From contig CM040746.1 in NCBI GenBank assembly GCA_022829145.1, positions 7,644,684 to 7,708,683 on the forward strand: DNA of 64,000 nt, in the 5' to 3' direction. The notes under the pieces were generated by a model. It did no database searches, was not told the origin of the DNA, and saw only the letters and a program-made list of their open reading frames with translations. The stretch's first letter is position 1. Each line of letters begins with the position of its first letter. Shown here piece after piece: positions 35,401 through 44,947 of the stretch. Both the position numbers and the translations under genes were made by a program. The stretch comes from Albula goreensis (taxonomy: Eukaryota > Chordata > Actinopteri > Albuliformes > Albulidae).

Positions 35401-38400
35401 AACTTGTGAATTTATGTAGCTTGGCTAGCAAAAGCTAATGGCTAACATAGTTCTGCATATTTGCAAGTTCTGAAGGGAAGAGGGAAAGGAAAATACCAGG
35501 GTTTGAGGTCTCAGTTTAGAGTCCTTTAGTGCTGAACTGAAATCACACGCAGCTCATTATAATATGTACTGTTAGAATATTTAATATATGTGTTTTACAA
35601 TTCATATGTTTTCCTCTTCTTCTCTGTAGCGAATTGTCCGTGACATCTTTACACCAATCACATTTGAGCTGACGTATGAGCTGGGAGAGCACAGTGTGGA
35701 TAAAGAGACCTCCAGGAATTTCTCTGCTCTCAAACCCGTACTACAGCAGAGAGCAGACGAGAGCAACCAGGTTTTCAACCAGGTACGCATCCCAAAGCAG
35801 GGCAAAAGCAAATGGTAATTCTGAACTCCAATGGAGCACTACTAATGTTCTGGTGTTTGCCTTTTGTCTTGAAATGTGTCCCAGTATAGTTTTTGGCAGT
35901 TATTTGGAATAGTAAATAGTTTTCAGGCAGCCGTTTTTTTCATTTCTGTGCATGGAGTGATGCATCCAAACCATAACCATGCATCCAATTCCACAGTATG
36001 TCAAACTCTTATAATCAGTTGCAAATAATTGATTATATTGTTGATATTTGTTTCTACTTTAACCATTGCAACAACGTATGTGTTTTTCCCCTCAACCACA
36101 GACAAAATTTGCCCGCTACTGTTTCTGGGCCAACTGTTCCACTAACCTGCAGGTTTCTGCTGACCTGGTGCTGCCACAGTAAGTGCCACTAAATCTTCTC
36201 TCCGTGGAGCGGATTAGCTGAAATCTAAAATAGGCTCCAGAGATATTTTGGTAGTAGGAAATCATTGATTTGACATATATGCCTTCCACCAAGTTACATG
36301 TTGGTGTAATATGTCTCAGCTCTCAGAGTTTAGCAATTTCAGGGTTTCCCACGAAAGACCAAAGCAAGGCATTACATTTTCAAGGAACCCGAGAACGATA
36401 TTTAGGGACCTGCTGGTCTCTCTTGCCTCAGCTACGGTCTGTGTTCAAGGCCCTTCCATCAAAAAACACTGGGCAAAAATGAGATTCATGGCGGAATGAC
36501 AATGTGGAAACCACTGCTCTAAGAACAACATGCATGTTGATCTCACATTTACTACAAATCACTTGCTTGATCCTAAGAGTCTTTGAACAATGTTGAATAG
36601 ACAAATGAGTCAAAAACAAAACTTCTTGTTTCCACAAGGGACATTCTAAACTTTTCTCTGATAAAAAAACGTGTTTTTAATTTCCTAACATGACATAAGC
36701 TTGAAACAACTAAACTCTTCCGTAGGTCCTTCAACAACCTGTCATACTTTGCGCTGGGGACTTTGGAGACCATCAAGTTGAACGTGATTATATTCAACGC
36801 AGGGGACGATGCTTTTCTTCCCAAGGTTCACCTGACTTTCCCTATAAACCTCTACTTCATCAAAGCCCTGGATCCGGTGAGCAGTCTCCGACACATTAAA
36901 ACAACACCACAATAATCCAAGACGTTTGGACAGGAAATGTGTGGTCCTGAACTACATCAAATGCCCTCGCAGATGTTATCCGACTGATTATACACGTGTG
37001 CTTTCAGGAGGAGAAGCACATGCGCTGTGAGGTCAATGAGAGAGACGAAGCCTTGGTAGAGGTGGAATGCAGCGTGGGGAATCTGTACATTGACTCTATG
37101 GCAAAAGTACGTCACATTTTGTGTTAATATGACTGCTACAACATATATTAAAGCAAGTCTTTGGCTGAACCAAATCTGTTTACCCCATCCTATGTTCAAG
37201 TTACTGGCAGCCTAATTCCAGCATAATTTTGAGTTTCCAAAACCTACATTTTGCTGCAGTTGATGTATGATGCCTGTTATTTTGACAATGTGCTATCATA
37301 CACTGAGTCGCATAACACTTGAAATATTGAGGCAGGTCAAAATATCTGTTGTCTTTGAGAATAGTGATAGATAAGTATGTGAAAGATAAGGAAATCAGCT
37401 TTCATGATTCTTGAATACTTTACAATGGAAGGTATGTGCCTCCACCTCAGCTATCATTAATGTATTACACTCACTAGACTTTAAAAAGTTCTGGAAACCA
37501 AAAAAATGTGGGCTGAATTTGCTTTAACCTATAGCTTTAAGCTATTGATGAGAAGTATACAAAACAAAGAGAAAAGAAAAGGCATTGTTATTCGGTTTGA
37601 AATGTGCCCTGGTTTGGTTTGGAAATACCTCCTTTAATGGAACGTTTCTTTCTACCTGCAGCACAATATCACCTTTCTGCTCGATGTTGTTCAAAGCAGC
37701 GATGCAGGAGATCTTAATATCACAGTCAGTGGAACCTGGTAAATATTGTCTTTCACTGTCATACTGAATGTCTGAGTACGTTTGTGTAGATTTACCTTGC
37801 AGTGCTACAGTCATTTTATTTGTGTGAAATATGATCACCAAGACAGATGTTATCTGTGATGCATTTGGCTGGAGAAGTGATCTTCATGATAGGTGAAAAC
37901 CCCAAACAGTCATTCTCAGAGATTCTCATGTGAGAGTCTCTCATTTTTACATAGACAAATGAAAAAGTGTGGGTTACATTGTTATGAATATTACAACTGT
38001 GCTCATTTGCTGAATACACATTTAGGTATGTATGTTCCAAAATTTAGAATGAAATAACTTCGCTAAAGTGAAATGTGGGTGAAATGTAGGTAAATTACAT
38101 TATTTTTATAATGGTCACTTACATGTTACATAAAAACCCTGCTGCCATGTCATGCAACAATACAGATATGGGAGTACTTTGAAATAGGATTCTTTCTGGC
38201 TACTGTCCCATGGAATCCAATGGGACAGTGCAATCCAATCCCTTCCCATCCAAGTACCCCTATCCAATCAAAAGAATTGCGGTGAGGTACAGCAGCACCA
38301 TGATGATGGTTTAGGGCTGTGAGACTCTCTCTTAGGCTTGATACCATCACAAGTTTAATTTCATGTAGATCATGTAGCTCCTGCTATGCCAGAGTTAAAA

Positions 38401-41400
38401 CAAAATATATTTTATTAACATCTAAGAATAGCGTAAAGGCTGCATTTGAGGCCTTAAAAGCCACTTAAAGGGAAACATCTGAAGTATGATGATGGAGATG
38501 AGTGATGATAGTCATATTAATGCTCATTTTTATTCATTATTTTATTCATTTTATTCCCCAGTTCTGTTTTGCTTTCAAAAGTTTTTTGGGGGGGATACCT
38601 GAAGAATGAGCCTTTCCAATATAGCTAGTAATTTGTTTTAAATTAGCAAAAGCTCTACACATGCTCTTCAGGAAATTCTGTCTATTTTACTCCTGAATTT
38701 ATCATAATTACTTATGAAAGCTATTTATATGGAAATAAAAATTCAGTTTATGATGACTTTATGAAACATTTTGTGTCTCGTTGTAAAATTTTATTGATTT
38801 TCAGTGAAACCACATACTGTATACTCATACTCAGGTCTCAGCTGACCTCTCAGTTATTTTCTACTGTAATGCTTCTGTCGGCAATTAATTCAAATATGAT
38901 TATTTTCAGTGAGAGTTTTGAAAGTGAAGACCTCCTCTATGATAACTTTGTAAATCTGACGATGCCGTTGAGATATGGTGTCAACTTGACTACTCACCGG
39001 TAAGATGTCTATCCTAACGGAAAATTGGGCTTATTTTCCCTTCTTTAATTCATTTAGGCAGATTACAACCATTTGATTGGATTGTCCAAATTATTAGTTC
39101 AGTTTGTTGTTCATGGTCCATAGGATTTTGTCATGATCGTACTCATATCAAAAGTGCCCTTATAAACTAAATTGCATGTATGATCTTTTGAAGAACGGAC
39201 ACAGCTTTCAGCTTTCATTTCCTGCAAAAACCTTGACCAAGGATCTCATTCTCCTTGAAAATTATTGAAAGTTCTTGGAAGTCCTCAACCTCAGAAACAT
39301 GAAATAAGAACTAACACGTTTCAGAAAGTATCACAGATCTGACAAACATACTTTCATTTTCTGATATCTGTTGAAATAATGAAAACTTATACATTTTTTA
39401 GATATATGCACTTTATATGACCATGAAAAAATCTGTTCTGTCTCTTGAATTGATTTATTATCATTTCACAGGCATTGTTGGGGTAAGGTATTCAGCTAAT
39501 GTTTGAGATAACTTCAGTTCAGTGGCTAAATGATGTTGAAAAAAGGCAAGGACAGCACATGTTTAATTTTACTTGCTGCTCCTATGTATGCCATAAATAA
39601 TCTAATTGTAAAACTGCAGTTTAGACGTATTCTCTCCTTTGCCTCAAGCCTTGTCTCGCCATCTGCATTCATGTATGGACACAAGCCTCTCAGTGGAGGA
39701 TTTACGGAGAAGTTCAATTTCACCTTCAAGGTAACTCCGTGCTTTTTGAAGATTCTAGTGCAAGGGTCAAATGTTTAATCATACTCGCGTTAAATACTGA
39801 GCAGGTTGTAGGATTGTAAACAGCGATGTAGCGTCAGCCAAGCAACCTTACATCATGGGCAGCTGAAGAATAATAAACCGTTGAAAATCATCTTTAGATG
39901 GCAATAGAGGCAAACTGGGATAAGCAACACTACACAAACATAGTCAAACATATAGGACTATTACAAAATTATTATCATTTATATAAAAATTACAAAATTA
40001 AATGTAGAACAAATCACAATATTGCCACTACAGCATCCCCAACAACTCTCAGTCATGTAAGACCTGTAAATTGATCCCAGAATCCAGCATGAGCATGTAT
40101 TTTCTTGCCTTTTAACAGACCCTTTTACACTATCATTGATCACACATCTTGTTTGAAATTTGTGTTTATTTTTGGTGAACTTTTGTGAGTGTGTTTCTAT
40201 CTTCTTTACATTTAATGAAAAATATTTCTGTGGAGCGTTTGTTTGTGCACAGCCGTAAAAACAGCCACCATGACAACCCTTGTAGTGATGTTCCAGAATT
40301 TTCTCATGAACATTGATTGGTCTGTATAATGTATTTGCAATGCATATCTTTGTTCGCAGGTTATGAATGTTGGGCCCAGCAAATCACATGATTCAAAAGT
40401 TCAAATCAGTATTCCCAGATACTTGTCACCACATCCTATCATATTGCTGAACATTTTGAATGTACAGGTATGAATAAGTTTCTTGGTTACACAAGAGAAC
40501 ATGACACAATTTCAACACAAGAGGAAATGCAATCCAACAGATAAGATGAAAAAAATTATGTCATTTGCACATTTATATCAGACTGTACTTGATTTATTTG
40601 TAGTCTGTTAAAGACTGATATACAGCTAAACATGTACATACAAATAGATGGACAGATAGTTTGTCTAATATAGTTAATAGAGTTATTGTTAATAGATAGT
40701 TATAGATAGCTAATATTCATATAATTACAAGCAGTCTTTAAGAAATTGTCCAGTACTGATTATTTGCATTGTTTTCAGTAGTCAAGGAAAACTTCTCATT
40801 TCTTTTAAAATGGTGTCCCTGACTGTTGTGATGATATTTGTGTTCTAGTCCTCTGTTGGAAACTGTTCTGTTACAACGTCCACCCTCAACGTGACTGAAA
40901 ATTTTTTCAATGAGTCACAATATGATTTCCTCTACAACTACATACTGTACTTCCCTTTCAGTCAAAGGGATAAGCTTTTGGTAAGGACCACCCGGATGTT
41001 ATTCTCTGTCACAGCTGAAATGTGAGTGCAGGATTATGCTCATGAGCAGTAAGTAAATCCAAATGTCCTTTTGCTTTTCCTCAGTACTGCATCAAGGATG
41101 ACCCCACATGCTCTCACGCCATGTGCTCATTTGGAGATGTGGACGTCGGTACAGAGGTCACCGTTGTGGTGGCAACCGAGCTGAATCCTTCCGTGATGCT
41201 GATCCAGCCAGTAAGGCCCTCCCCCTCCTTCTCCTTTTCTGCATCTTTATTGGCATTCCTAAAGTTTCAGAGCTCACCGCTGCCCTTTTATCACTATTAC
41301 AAATCCACTGGTTCAGTATTGAGCCTTTACACATTAAATATCAGTTTTGTTTTGTTTTTCTTTCAGGGAGGGATTCCTACAAAGATTGAGAGCATGGTGG

Positions 41401-43983
41401 TCGCATTCCCCAAAGATGACCAATTCATTCTGGACTTACAGGATAAGGCCCGTGGCAGCGTGAGTGATGGCCTTTGAGAGAGCGCAATGCGACCAATCAG
41501 TTTTAGGAATCATACCAATTACTGCGCACTTTTAATATTCTATTCTAGATGGAGTATTTCACTTTGGTAACACCTGTAGTTTCTGTACCTCTCATATGCC
41601 TTCATGATTGAAATGTCTTGCTTCTTTCTAGTTGTCGATAAAGGAACTGTTTTCTGTATAATTACTTGCTTTTTTCGCTTGGCTACGTACTCCCTGGTTG
41701 CATTCAAATTCGGTAACATGACTGCACCCCTCTAAAAATGAATGGAGCAGCAGCAGAATAAATTCTTTTGAGTACAAAAACATCTTATCAGTTTATGTTC
41801 AAGCACATGCCTGCAGATTCTGTGGATAGCACATCATCCTACAGCAAGATAATGATGTCAAACAAACTGCTAGGGCAAAGGAGTACTTCAAAGCCAAAAC
41901 ATTCTTGCCTGGCCAAAACAGGCAGTTGCTGGAGATGGCTACTGTAAAGGCCTGGCAGAACATCGCTAGAGAAGATACTCAGAACCTGGTTAAGTTTAGC
42001 TGTAGCCTCCTCCATCGGTTTGGTGCAATAATGACTGTATTTAGAGTGTGCAGTAATTTCCACTTTGGGTGGATGCTGTAATTCCCCATACCACGGCTGT
42101 TCAGTGCTTTACTCTGGAAGCACTAATGCCAAGTTAGTAATGATGATCCTCTGCAGGTTGTTCTGTTGGCCCTTGACAGCCGCTTAACTGTGGGCGAAAG
42201 AGTGATCGTCCTGACTGTGGCGATGTTGGTTGGAGTCATGACAATGACTTCCCTTCTGGGCATCCTCAAAAAGGTGATATTCTTCATTTCAGCTCTTTTC
42301 TTTCTTCCGTTTTATGAAATCCTTATTAAGCAGTATTGTGATATTTGTCTAAGTGACCTGCTGTTACCTTATGTCACGACTAGGTTAAATACTTCATTAT
42401 GATTGGCTGGAGCGTGTGGATTCATTTTTCGATAACCATATGGTAAAACTGTAAGATATAGTGGTACCAATGATGTAGTTCCAGTGAATGTGGCCTTATC
42501 GTTATTCGAAATGAAAACGCAAGCCCATGAAACATTACTGAGGCAGAATAAACCAGTCTGAGCGTGGTTTCTGTGAAAATAAACCACTTAAGGGTAGCAG
42601 GCATTTGGCTCTCGATGCCACATCACACCACCCTGCTATGGTTAACTTTCACAGAACTGCACCACCCATCGTGTTTGTTTCTTACATACGTCATATGATG
42701 AGCAAGGAAGATTATATACCAGATCTGCTGAAAATGACAGCGTATTTTTACTTTTCACAAATTTTTTTAATTGCATTCAATTCACATGGAAGATCAAGAC
42801 CTGAAACCAGCTGTGATCTGACTAGGGATACAGCAAGGGCACACAACCTCATTAATGTAAATAGGGAGAATGAATTGTGGGAAAATTAAAAGTTGTGTAA
42901 GCTTACAAGACTGATCAATTTAGTTGACCTCAGATATTGATATCTAAAATGAATGAACCTCTATTGCCATTGTAAGACATTAACTTAAGTAATATTTATA
43001 TATTTATTTATTCCTATAAATGTAGAGAACTAATATCCTTCGTTATAGTCCCAGATTAGACTGAACCTGTTTTCAGCCATGTGCTTATGCACTGATGCTT
43101 TATGGCTTTTAAGCATGGATCAGATTTTTTTTTAAAAAAATAAGGGTTGCCAAGCCCTGTGTATGATTTTTATTTAATTGTGAGCATAATTTGTTATTTA
43201 AGTTGTATTGAAATTTACAAACCCAAATGGTAAAAATGTAAAATGAAACTACCTTTTTCATGGTGGGTGGTACATATATATGTGTCTTTTTTCTGGTAAC
43301 TGCTGTTTGGTCACTGTGTGATTGCATGAGACTGTATATATAATTTATAGGGTCCAAAATGTGCAATCCTGTCCCCTCATACAACTCAATCAAATCTCCA
43401 ACTTGCCCAGCTGTGTGGTTTATTTAAAAGTTGAAAATGTTGTATTGAAATGTCAACTCATTATTTTTGTAAACGGAATCATGCTGCTTCACAAGTTCAG
43501 AGTTTAGGTAGTGTTACTGCAATGAAAACTCAGTTTTTAGCAATATTTCTTAAGCTAGTATCAAGCTAATCAGATACATTTATAAGCTCAGGTATTATCT
43601 GATAATAACACAATAAACACCTGAATTAACTACATGGGAGAGCAGTTTCCCAGTGAGCAACTTTGGTTAGCAATATCAAGCATTCTACCTGTAACTACAT
43701 AGACTTATCACAGTATCACTGTGATGATGGATAGTTTCACGAGGGAGATTTGTGCACACAGGTGGAACTATCTACACAACTCTGTGCTGCTTCATATAGG
43801 TAGTTTACTTCTTCTTACATTACAAAAGAGAGTCATACTGCCTAACATTTTAACTACAAGTTATGTTTTCCTTTGTCACAGGTCGGGTTCTTTGACAGAC
43901 ATGAGCCGCAAAGATGCCAGAGGGATAGCTGGAACTATGTATCTAAGAAAAAGGGCCAGTACACTTGTGTAGCCACCAAATAG
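20214..43983 (+). CDS. itga4: Integrin alpha-4 subunit, complete 28-exon gene
   Basis: Cell-surface adhesion receptor chain; the family pairs with beta-1 or beta-7 and binds VCAM-1, fibronectin CS-1 or MAdCAM-1. Twenty-eight coding exons joined at GT-AG boundaries give about 1,024 residues (human about 1,032). In order: signal peptide (1-31); seven-blade beta-propeller (about 32-455) with FG-GAP repeats and calcium loops DLNGDGLSD, DIDDDGYPD and DVDDNGYPD; thigh and calf domains; membrane span near 965-988 (exon 27); tail with VGFFDR and RDSWNY. Alpha-4 rather than alpha-9 is chosen from the YNVDTE N-terminus, the RDSW-x-Y tail and the convergent cerkl neighbour. There is no I domain. Oddities are one surplus base at the exon 3/4 junction, GFFDR in place of GFFKR, and no dibasic site where human alpha-4 is cleaved. 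Exon count matches human. Function is inferred from homology; identity is very secure. Confidence 0.95.
20927..21039 (+). CDS. itga4: itga4 exon 2
   Basis: A T-rich acceptor (tttttcag) joins exon 1 to give W-LIVGAPTSNSTYYDSCNPG, the classic GAP half of propeller repeat 1. It continues through IFKCQITNGTSCEEINF. Donor GTTTGT, phase 1. Confidence 0.92.
22141..22245 (+). CDS. itga4: itga4 exon 3
   Basis: Acceptor tgttgcag; encodes CGKTCHPERDNQWLGVSMSR and then QQTDGKHF, matching the alpha-4/alpha-9 C-G-K-T-C and D-x-W-x-G-V segment. With the best donor (GTTTGT at 22246) it ends one base into a codon, which does not fit exon 4. An alternative donor GTGAGC at 22206 would restore frame but drop conserved residues. 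Confidence 0.85.
22761..22890 (+). CDS. itga4: itga4 exon 4
   Basis: Starts after acceptor gttatag. The homologous frame begins at the first base (VCGHRWKNIFFINRPDENKL), continuing to RYIPCYK. A stop lies immediately upstream in this frame, so the exon cannot extend 5'. Ends phase 1, donor GTACGA. Confidence 0.9.
23443..23507 (+). CDS. itga4: itga4 exon 5
   Basis: Acceptor ctttttcag; encodes DNEKKYSDNAACQAGMSSFL, matching the C-Q-A-G-x-S-S-F segment of alpha-4. Ends on a codon boundary at donor GTATAT. Confidence 0.9.
23629..23758 (+). CDS. itga4: itga4 exon 6 (ligand-binding propeller loop)
   Basis: Encodes DLIVVGAPGSAIWTGSIFVY and ends FGSYLG. This is the third propeller repeat, whose loop is reported as critical for ligand binding in human alpha-4. 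The Trp and Gly of the loop are kept; the Tyr position is Ile here. Donor GTAAAG, phase 1. Confidence 0.93.
24281..24366 (+). CDS. itga4: itga4 exon 7
   Basis: Acceptor ctggacag; encodes YSVGAGHFSHPNSTEVVGGA then PQYEMVGK, propeller repeat 4. Ends on a codon boundary at a strong donor, GTAAGT. Confidence 0.93.
25694..25756 (+). CDS. itga4: itga4 exon 8
   Basis: Twenty-one codons (VCIFKIESEELNIIFQAEGN, then K) between acceptor cctctctag and donor GTGAGA, in phase 0 at both ends. The minisatellite begins 45 bp downstream. Confidence 0.92.
25801..27080 (+). repeat. 56-bp minisatellite in itga4 intron 8, about 22 units
   Basis: Head-to-tail units of about 56 bp; each holds gaatgggtgaatgatttt, catatttaaacatgtgaggg and cctcttcctgttag. 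The first units are divergent and one or two are shortened (near 25,950 and 26,385); from about 26,020 on they are highly uniform, differing mainly at TTTAAA/TTTGGA and GTGTC/GTGCC, which suggests recent expansion or homogenisation. Each unit carries an acceptor-like pyrimidine tract + TTAG and a donor-like GTGAGG. The last unit merges with the exon 9 acceptor. Confidence 0.97.
27088..27225 (+). CDS. itga4: itga4 exon 9 (first calcium loop)
   Basis: Encodes GSYFGAAVCVLDLNGDGLSD then LLIGAPMYSM and REEGRVHVYMNAGA. DLNGDGLSD is the first DxDxDGxxD calcium loop. Its polypyrimidine tract and acceptor (cctgtttccag) are the edge of the last minisatellite unit. Donor GTGAGT. Confidence 0.95.
28292..28394 (+). 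CDS. itga4: itga4 exon 10 (second calcium loop)
   Basis: Encodes ANMTEEFVLAGSDTYAARFG and then ESITNLGDIDDDGYP; the loop's final Asp is completed by exon 11. Acceptor ttttcccag, donor GTATTG, phase 1. Confidence 0.94.
28820..28950 (-). mobile_element. tRNA-like SINE head in itga4 intron 10
   Basis: On the minus strand an A-box-like tagctcagtggtt (28,931-28,943) and a B-box-like gatttgaatcc (28,888-28,898) are spaced as in a tRNA gene, followed by non-tRNA sequence. It lacks a foldable acceptor stem, so a SINE head is likelier than a tRNA gene. Confidence 0.5.
29496..29590 (+). CDS. itga4: itga4 exon 11
   Basis: Encodes DVAVGAPQEDDLRGAIYIYN then GRRTGITQTFSQ, almost identical to mammalian alpha-4 repeat 6. 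Acceptor gtgtcatag, donor GTAAGG, ends phase 0. Confidence 0.95.
29987..30077 (+). CDS. itga4: itga4 exon 12 (third calcium loop)
   Basis: Encodes RIRGALLGNDFMMFGQSISG then GIDVDDNGYP. MFGQSISG is a signature shared by alpha-4 and alpha-9. Acceptor tcccatcag, donor GTGAGT, phase 1. Confidence 0.95.
30990..31185 (-). mobile_element. tRNA-derived SINE copy in itga4 intron 12
   Basis: Second copy of the 17,298 family: minus strand reads ttgctcaagccccagtccag, accattgctgttgggccctt and ggataaaagtgtcagctaaa. It lies about 85 bp before exon 13. Confidence 0.7.
31272..31317 (+). CDS. itga4: itga4 exon 13
   Basis: A short 46-nt exon encoding DIAVGAYLSDSAVVL and part of an Arg codon; completes the third calcium loop and the last propeller repeat. 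Acceptor gtccacag, donor GTAAGA. Confidence 0.94.
31575..31729 (+). CDS. itga4: itga4 exon 14 (start of thigh domain)
   Basis: Encodes RTRAVVVMEAFMLLPPRFNR and then CINISVCFKVQGGRISGLI. It leads from the propeller into the thigh Ig-like fold with its paired cysteines. Acceptor ctctgacag, donor GTCAGG, phase 1. Confidence 0.93.
32408..32562 (+). CDS. itga4: itga4 exon 15
   Basis: Encodes GLLYNLSADTKHLDSYPSRF and YFGGNPMCTAITGQVKV, ending TMR. The RFYF segment aligns with the human thigh domain. Acceptor acccgacag, donor GTGAGT. Confidence 0.92.
34424..34474. repeat. CT/CA-rich simple repeat
   Basis: Runs of ctctct followed by cacacaca in itga4 intron 15. Confidence 0.8.
34825..35144. mobile_element. 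Short hAT-like (MITE) element in itga4 intron 15
   Basis: The ends form imperfect inverted repeats: CAATGGCACCGCCAAGG at the left and CAGTAGCGCCCCCAGAAAG when the right end is reverse-complemented. The flanking octamers accacaca and acagcaca agree at six of eight positions, as for an 8-bp hAT target duplication. About 320 bp with GC-rich ends and no coding capacity. Family assignment is inferred from end sequence and duplication length. Confidence 0.55.
35630..35782 (+). CDS. itga4: itga4 exon 16
   Basis: Encodes RIVRDIFTPITFELTYELGE then HSVDKETSRNFSALKPVL. In human alpha-4 the equivalent segment contains the Lys-Arg proteolytic site; here no adjacent basic pair is present. Acceptor tctctgtag, donor GTACGC. 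Confidence 0.93.
36102..36178 (+). CDS. itga4: itga4 exon 17
   Basis: Encodes TKFARYCFWANCSTNLQVSA then DLVLP, matching the F-A-R-x-C---NCS-x-x-LQVSA segment. Acceptor caaccacag, donor GTAAGT, phase 2. Confidence 0.93.
36726..36876 (+). CDS. itga4: itga4 exon 18
   Basis: Encodes FNNLSYFALGTLETIKLNVI and then FNAGDDAFLPKVHLTFPINL. FNAGDDA is diagnostic of alpha-4. Acceptor cttccgtag, donor GTGAGC. Confidence 0.94.
37008..37106 (+). CDS. itga4: itga4 exon 19
   Basis: Encodes EEKHMRCEVNERDEALVEVE then CSVGNLYIDSMAK, with the conserved EEK-x-x-CEV opening. Acceptor gctttcag, donor GTACGT, phase 0 at both ends. Confidence 0.92.
37662..37738 (+). CDS. itga4: itga4 exon 20
   Basis: Encodes HNITFLLDVVQSSDAGDLNI then TVSGT; the FLLDV core matches the calf domain of alpha-4. 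Acceptor acctgcag, donor GTAAAT, phase 2. Confidence 0.9.
38910..38999 (+). CDS. itga4: itga4 exon 21
   Basis: Encodes CESFESEDLLYDNFVNLTMP and then LRYGVNLTTH. The C-E-x-x-E-x-x-D-x-L arrangement and P-L-(K/R)-Y agree with alpha-4. Acceptor attttcag, donor GTAAGA. Confidence 0.9.
39649..39730 (+). CDS. itga4: itga4 exon 22
   Basis: Encodes LVSPSAFMYGHKPLSGGFTE then KFNFTFK. The V-x-P-(S/T)-(A/S)-F-x-YG core is conserved; the linker after it is shorter than in human. The acceptor (gcctcaag) has a weak pyrimidine tract. Donor GTAACT. Confidence 0.88.
40360..40467 (+). CDS. itga4: itga4 exon 23
   Basis: Encodes VMNVGPSKSHDSKVQISIPR then YLSPHPIILLNILNVQ, matching the N-x-G/N-I-L-x-VQ pattern of the calf-2 domain. 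Acceptor gttcgcag, donor GTATGA. Confidence 0.9.
40849..40980 (+). CDS. itga4: itga4 exon 24
   Basis: Encodes SSVGNCSVTTSTLNVTENFF and then FLYNYILYFPFSQRDKLL. Conservation here is mostly of the G-x-C and the terminal (K/R)-x-LL. Acceptor gttctag, donor GTAAGG. Confidence 0.88.
41085..41210 (+). CDS. itga4: itga4 exon 25
   Basis: Encodes YCIKDDPTCSHAMCSFGDVD then TVVVATELNPSVMLIQP. The YCIK-x-DP-x-C---CxFG cysteine pattern is that of the alpha-4 calf-2 domain. Acceptor tcctcag, donor GTAAGG. Confidence 0.92.
41367..41459 (+). CDS. itga4: itga4 exon 26
   Basis: Encodes GGIPTKIESMVVAFPKDDQF then ILDLQDKARGS, the membrane-proximal extracellular segment, poorly conserved. Support comes from frame, splice sites (tttctttcag, GTGAGT) and position between two secure exons. 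Confidence 0.82.
42157..42273 (+). CDS. itga4: itga4 exon 27 (membrane span)
   Basis: Encodes VVLLALDSRLTVGER followed by the hydrophobic VIVLTVAMLVGVMTMTSLLG and ILKK, a single-pass segment with a basic stop-transfer end. Acceptor ctctgcag, donor GTGATA. Confidence 0.9.
43882..43983 (+). CDS. itga4: itga4 exon 28 (cytoplasmic tail, stop)
   Basis: Encodes VGFFDRHEPQRCQRDSWNYV, then SKKKGQYTCVATK and TAG. RDSW-(S/N)-Y is the paxillin-binding, PKA-phosphorylated motif of alpha-4. The tail is similar in length to human, but GFFKR reads GFFDR and the segment between it and RDSW is diverged. Confidence 0.92.
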   Translation, partial: VGFFDRHEPQRCQRDSWNYVSKKKGQYTCVATK

Positions 43984-44918
43984 GGAATGAGAGGATGAAG
44001 ATCGATATCACCAAAAATTTTATTTTAAAGAAGAGCTTTTAAAAAAAAAAAAAAAAATTAGCTCTTCAGTGCTGTGTTGCCATAGATATAATTTATGATC
44101 TCTGTCTAAAAAGTGAGAGACACAAGACTGAATTTTTTGAAGTAGCATTTATTGCTTGTTAAATCACATGAAGCAGTTTTGAATGAAATTTTATTGTATT
44201 TGAACATTGTATTTGAACCTCAATTACCAACTAATAATCCACCCACACTTACGAAATGATTATACTGTTTAATTTCATAGCCTGAAGATATTTTCCTCAC
44301 AACAGACATCTCATCTTCAGTATTAAAGGTAGATAAAAAAAAAAGATTGTTTATTTTCTGAACTTTTCTGCTTTGTTGAGGATTTTATGAAGTTTCAAGG
44401 CAGAAAAAAGAAGTTTATTGACATTAAATTTGACGTGACAGGATGGTTTAAGGGCCCGCTGCTGTGTTCTGCCGTTAGCGGTTTGGTGTTGTGTGTAACA
44501 GAGCTGGTGATGTGGCCCAGCTCCCCTTCCCCCACCTGAATGGATGCATGGCTAACAGTGCAGTACTCTGAGAAACTCACCACACCGTCATTCAAAACAC
44601 ACAAGCAGCTTCCTTCTTCCAGCACACAAGGAGTAAAATGTACTGTACACAAATGTAATTATTCTAATATTACTATTTTATTATTTTAATGTAAAAAAAT
44701 AATGGCAAAACTATCTTAGTCTTAGAAATAAGCATTTAACTTGTATTAAAACAGTACTTTTCTGTGTATTTACAATTGTGTATGAATTCTGTTAAAACAG
44801 AACAAGTGTTTTGAAGGCATTATTTTACTAAACTTGAATCAGACTCACTCCAGACGAGATTATCATTGTAAAAATTTCTATATAAAAAACAAATTATACC
44901 TGGTTTATATCAAATAGT

Positions 44919-44924
44919 TTTATT
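44919..44924 (-). terminator. cerkl: cerkl poly(A) signal AATAAA (minus strand)
   Basis: The first canonical hexamer on the minus strand after the cerkl stop, about 300 bp downstream of it. It lies past the itga4 signal in the opposing direction, so the two 3' ends should overlap. Confidence 0.45.
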
Positions 44925-44941
44925 TTTATAATACTTTGTGC

Positions 44942-44947
44942 AATAAA
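44942..44947 (+). terminator. itga4: itga4 poly(A) signal AATAAA
   Basis: A canonical hexamer about 960 bp after the itga4 stop, followed by T-rich sequence (tttttgt near 44,970) as expected for a downstream element. Confidence 0.5.

Larger units (their letters stand above)
20408..43881 (+). other. itga4: itga4 introns: contents of the long ones
   Basis: Introns 1-6 and 9 hold nothing recognised. Intron 7 (24,367-25,693) has a G-rich run at 24,973-25,048. Intron 8 is the minisatellite. Intron 10 has a SINE head, intron 12 a SINE, intron 15 (32,563-35,629) a CT/CA run and a hAT-like element. Introns 20-23, 26 and 27 are AT-rich with no recognised element; small ORFs within them have no homology I know. 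Confidence 0.6.
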
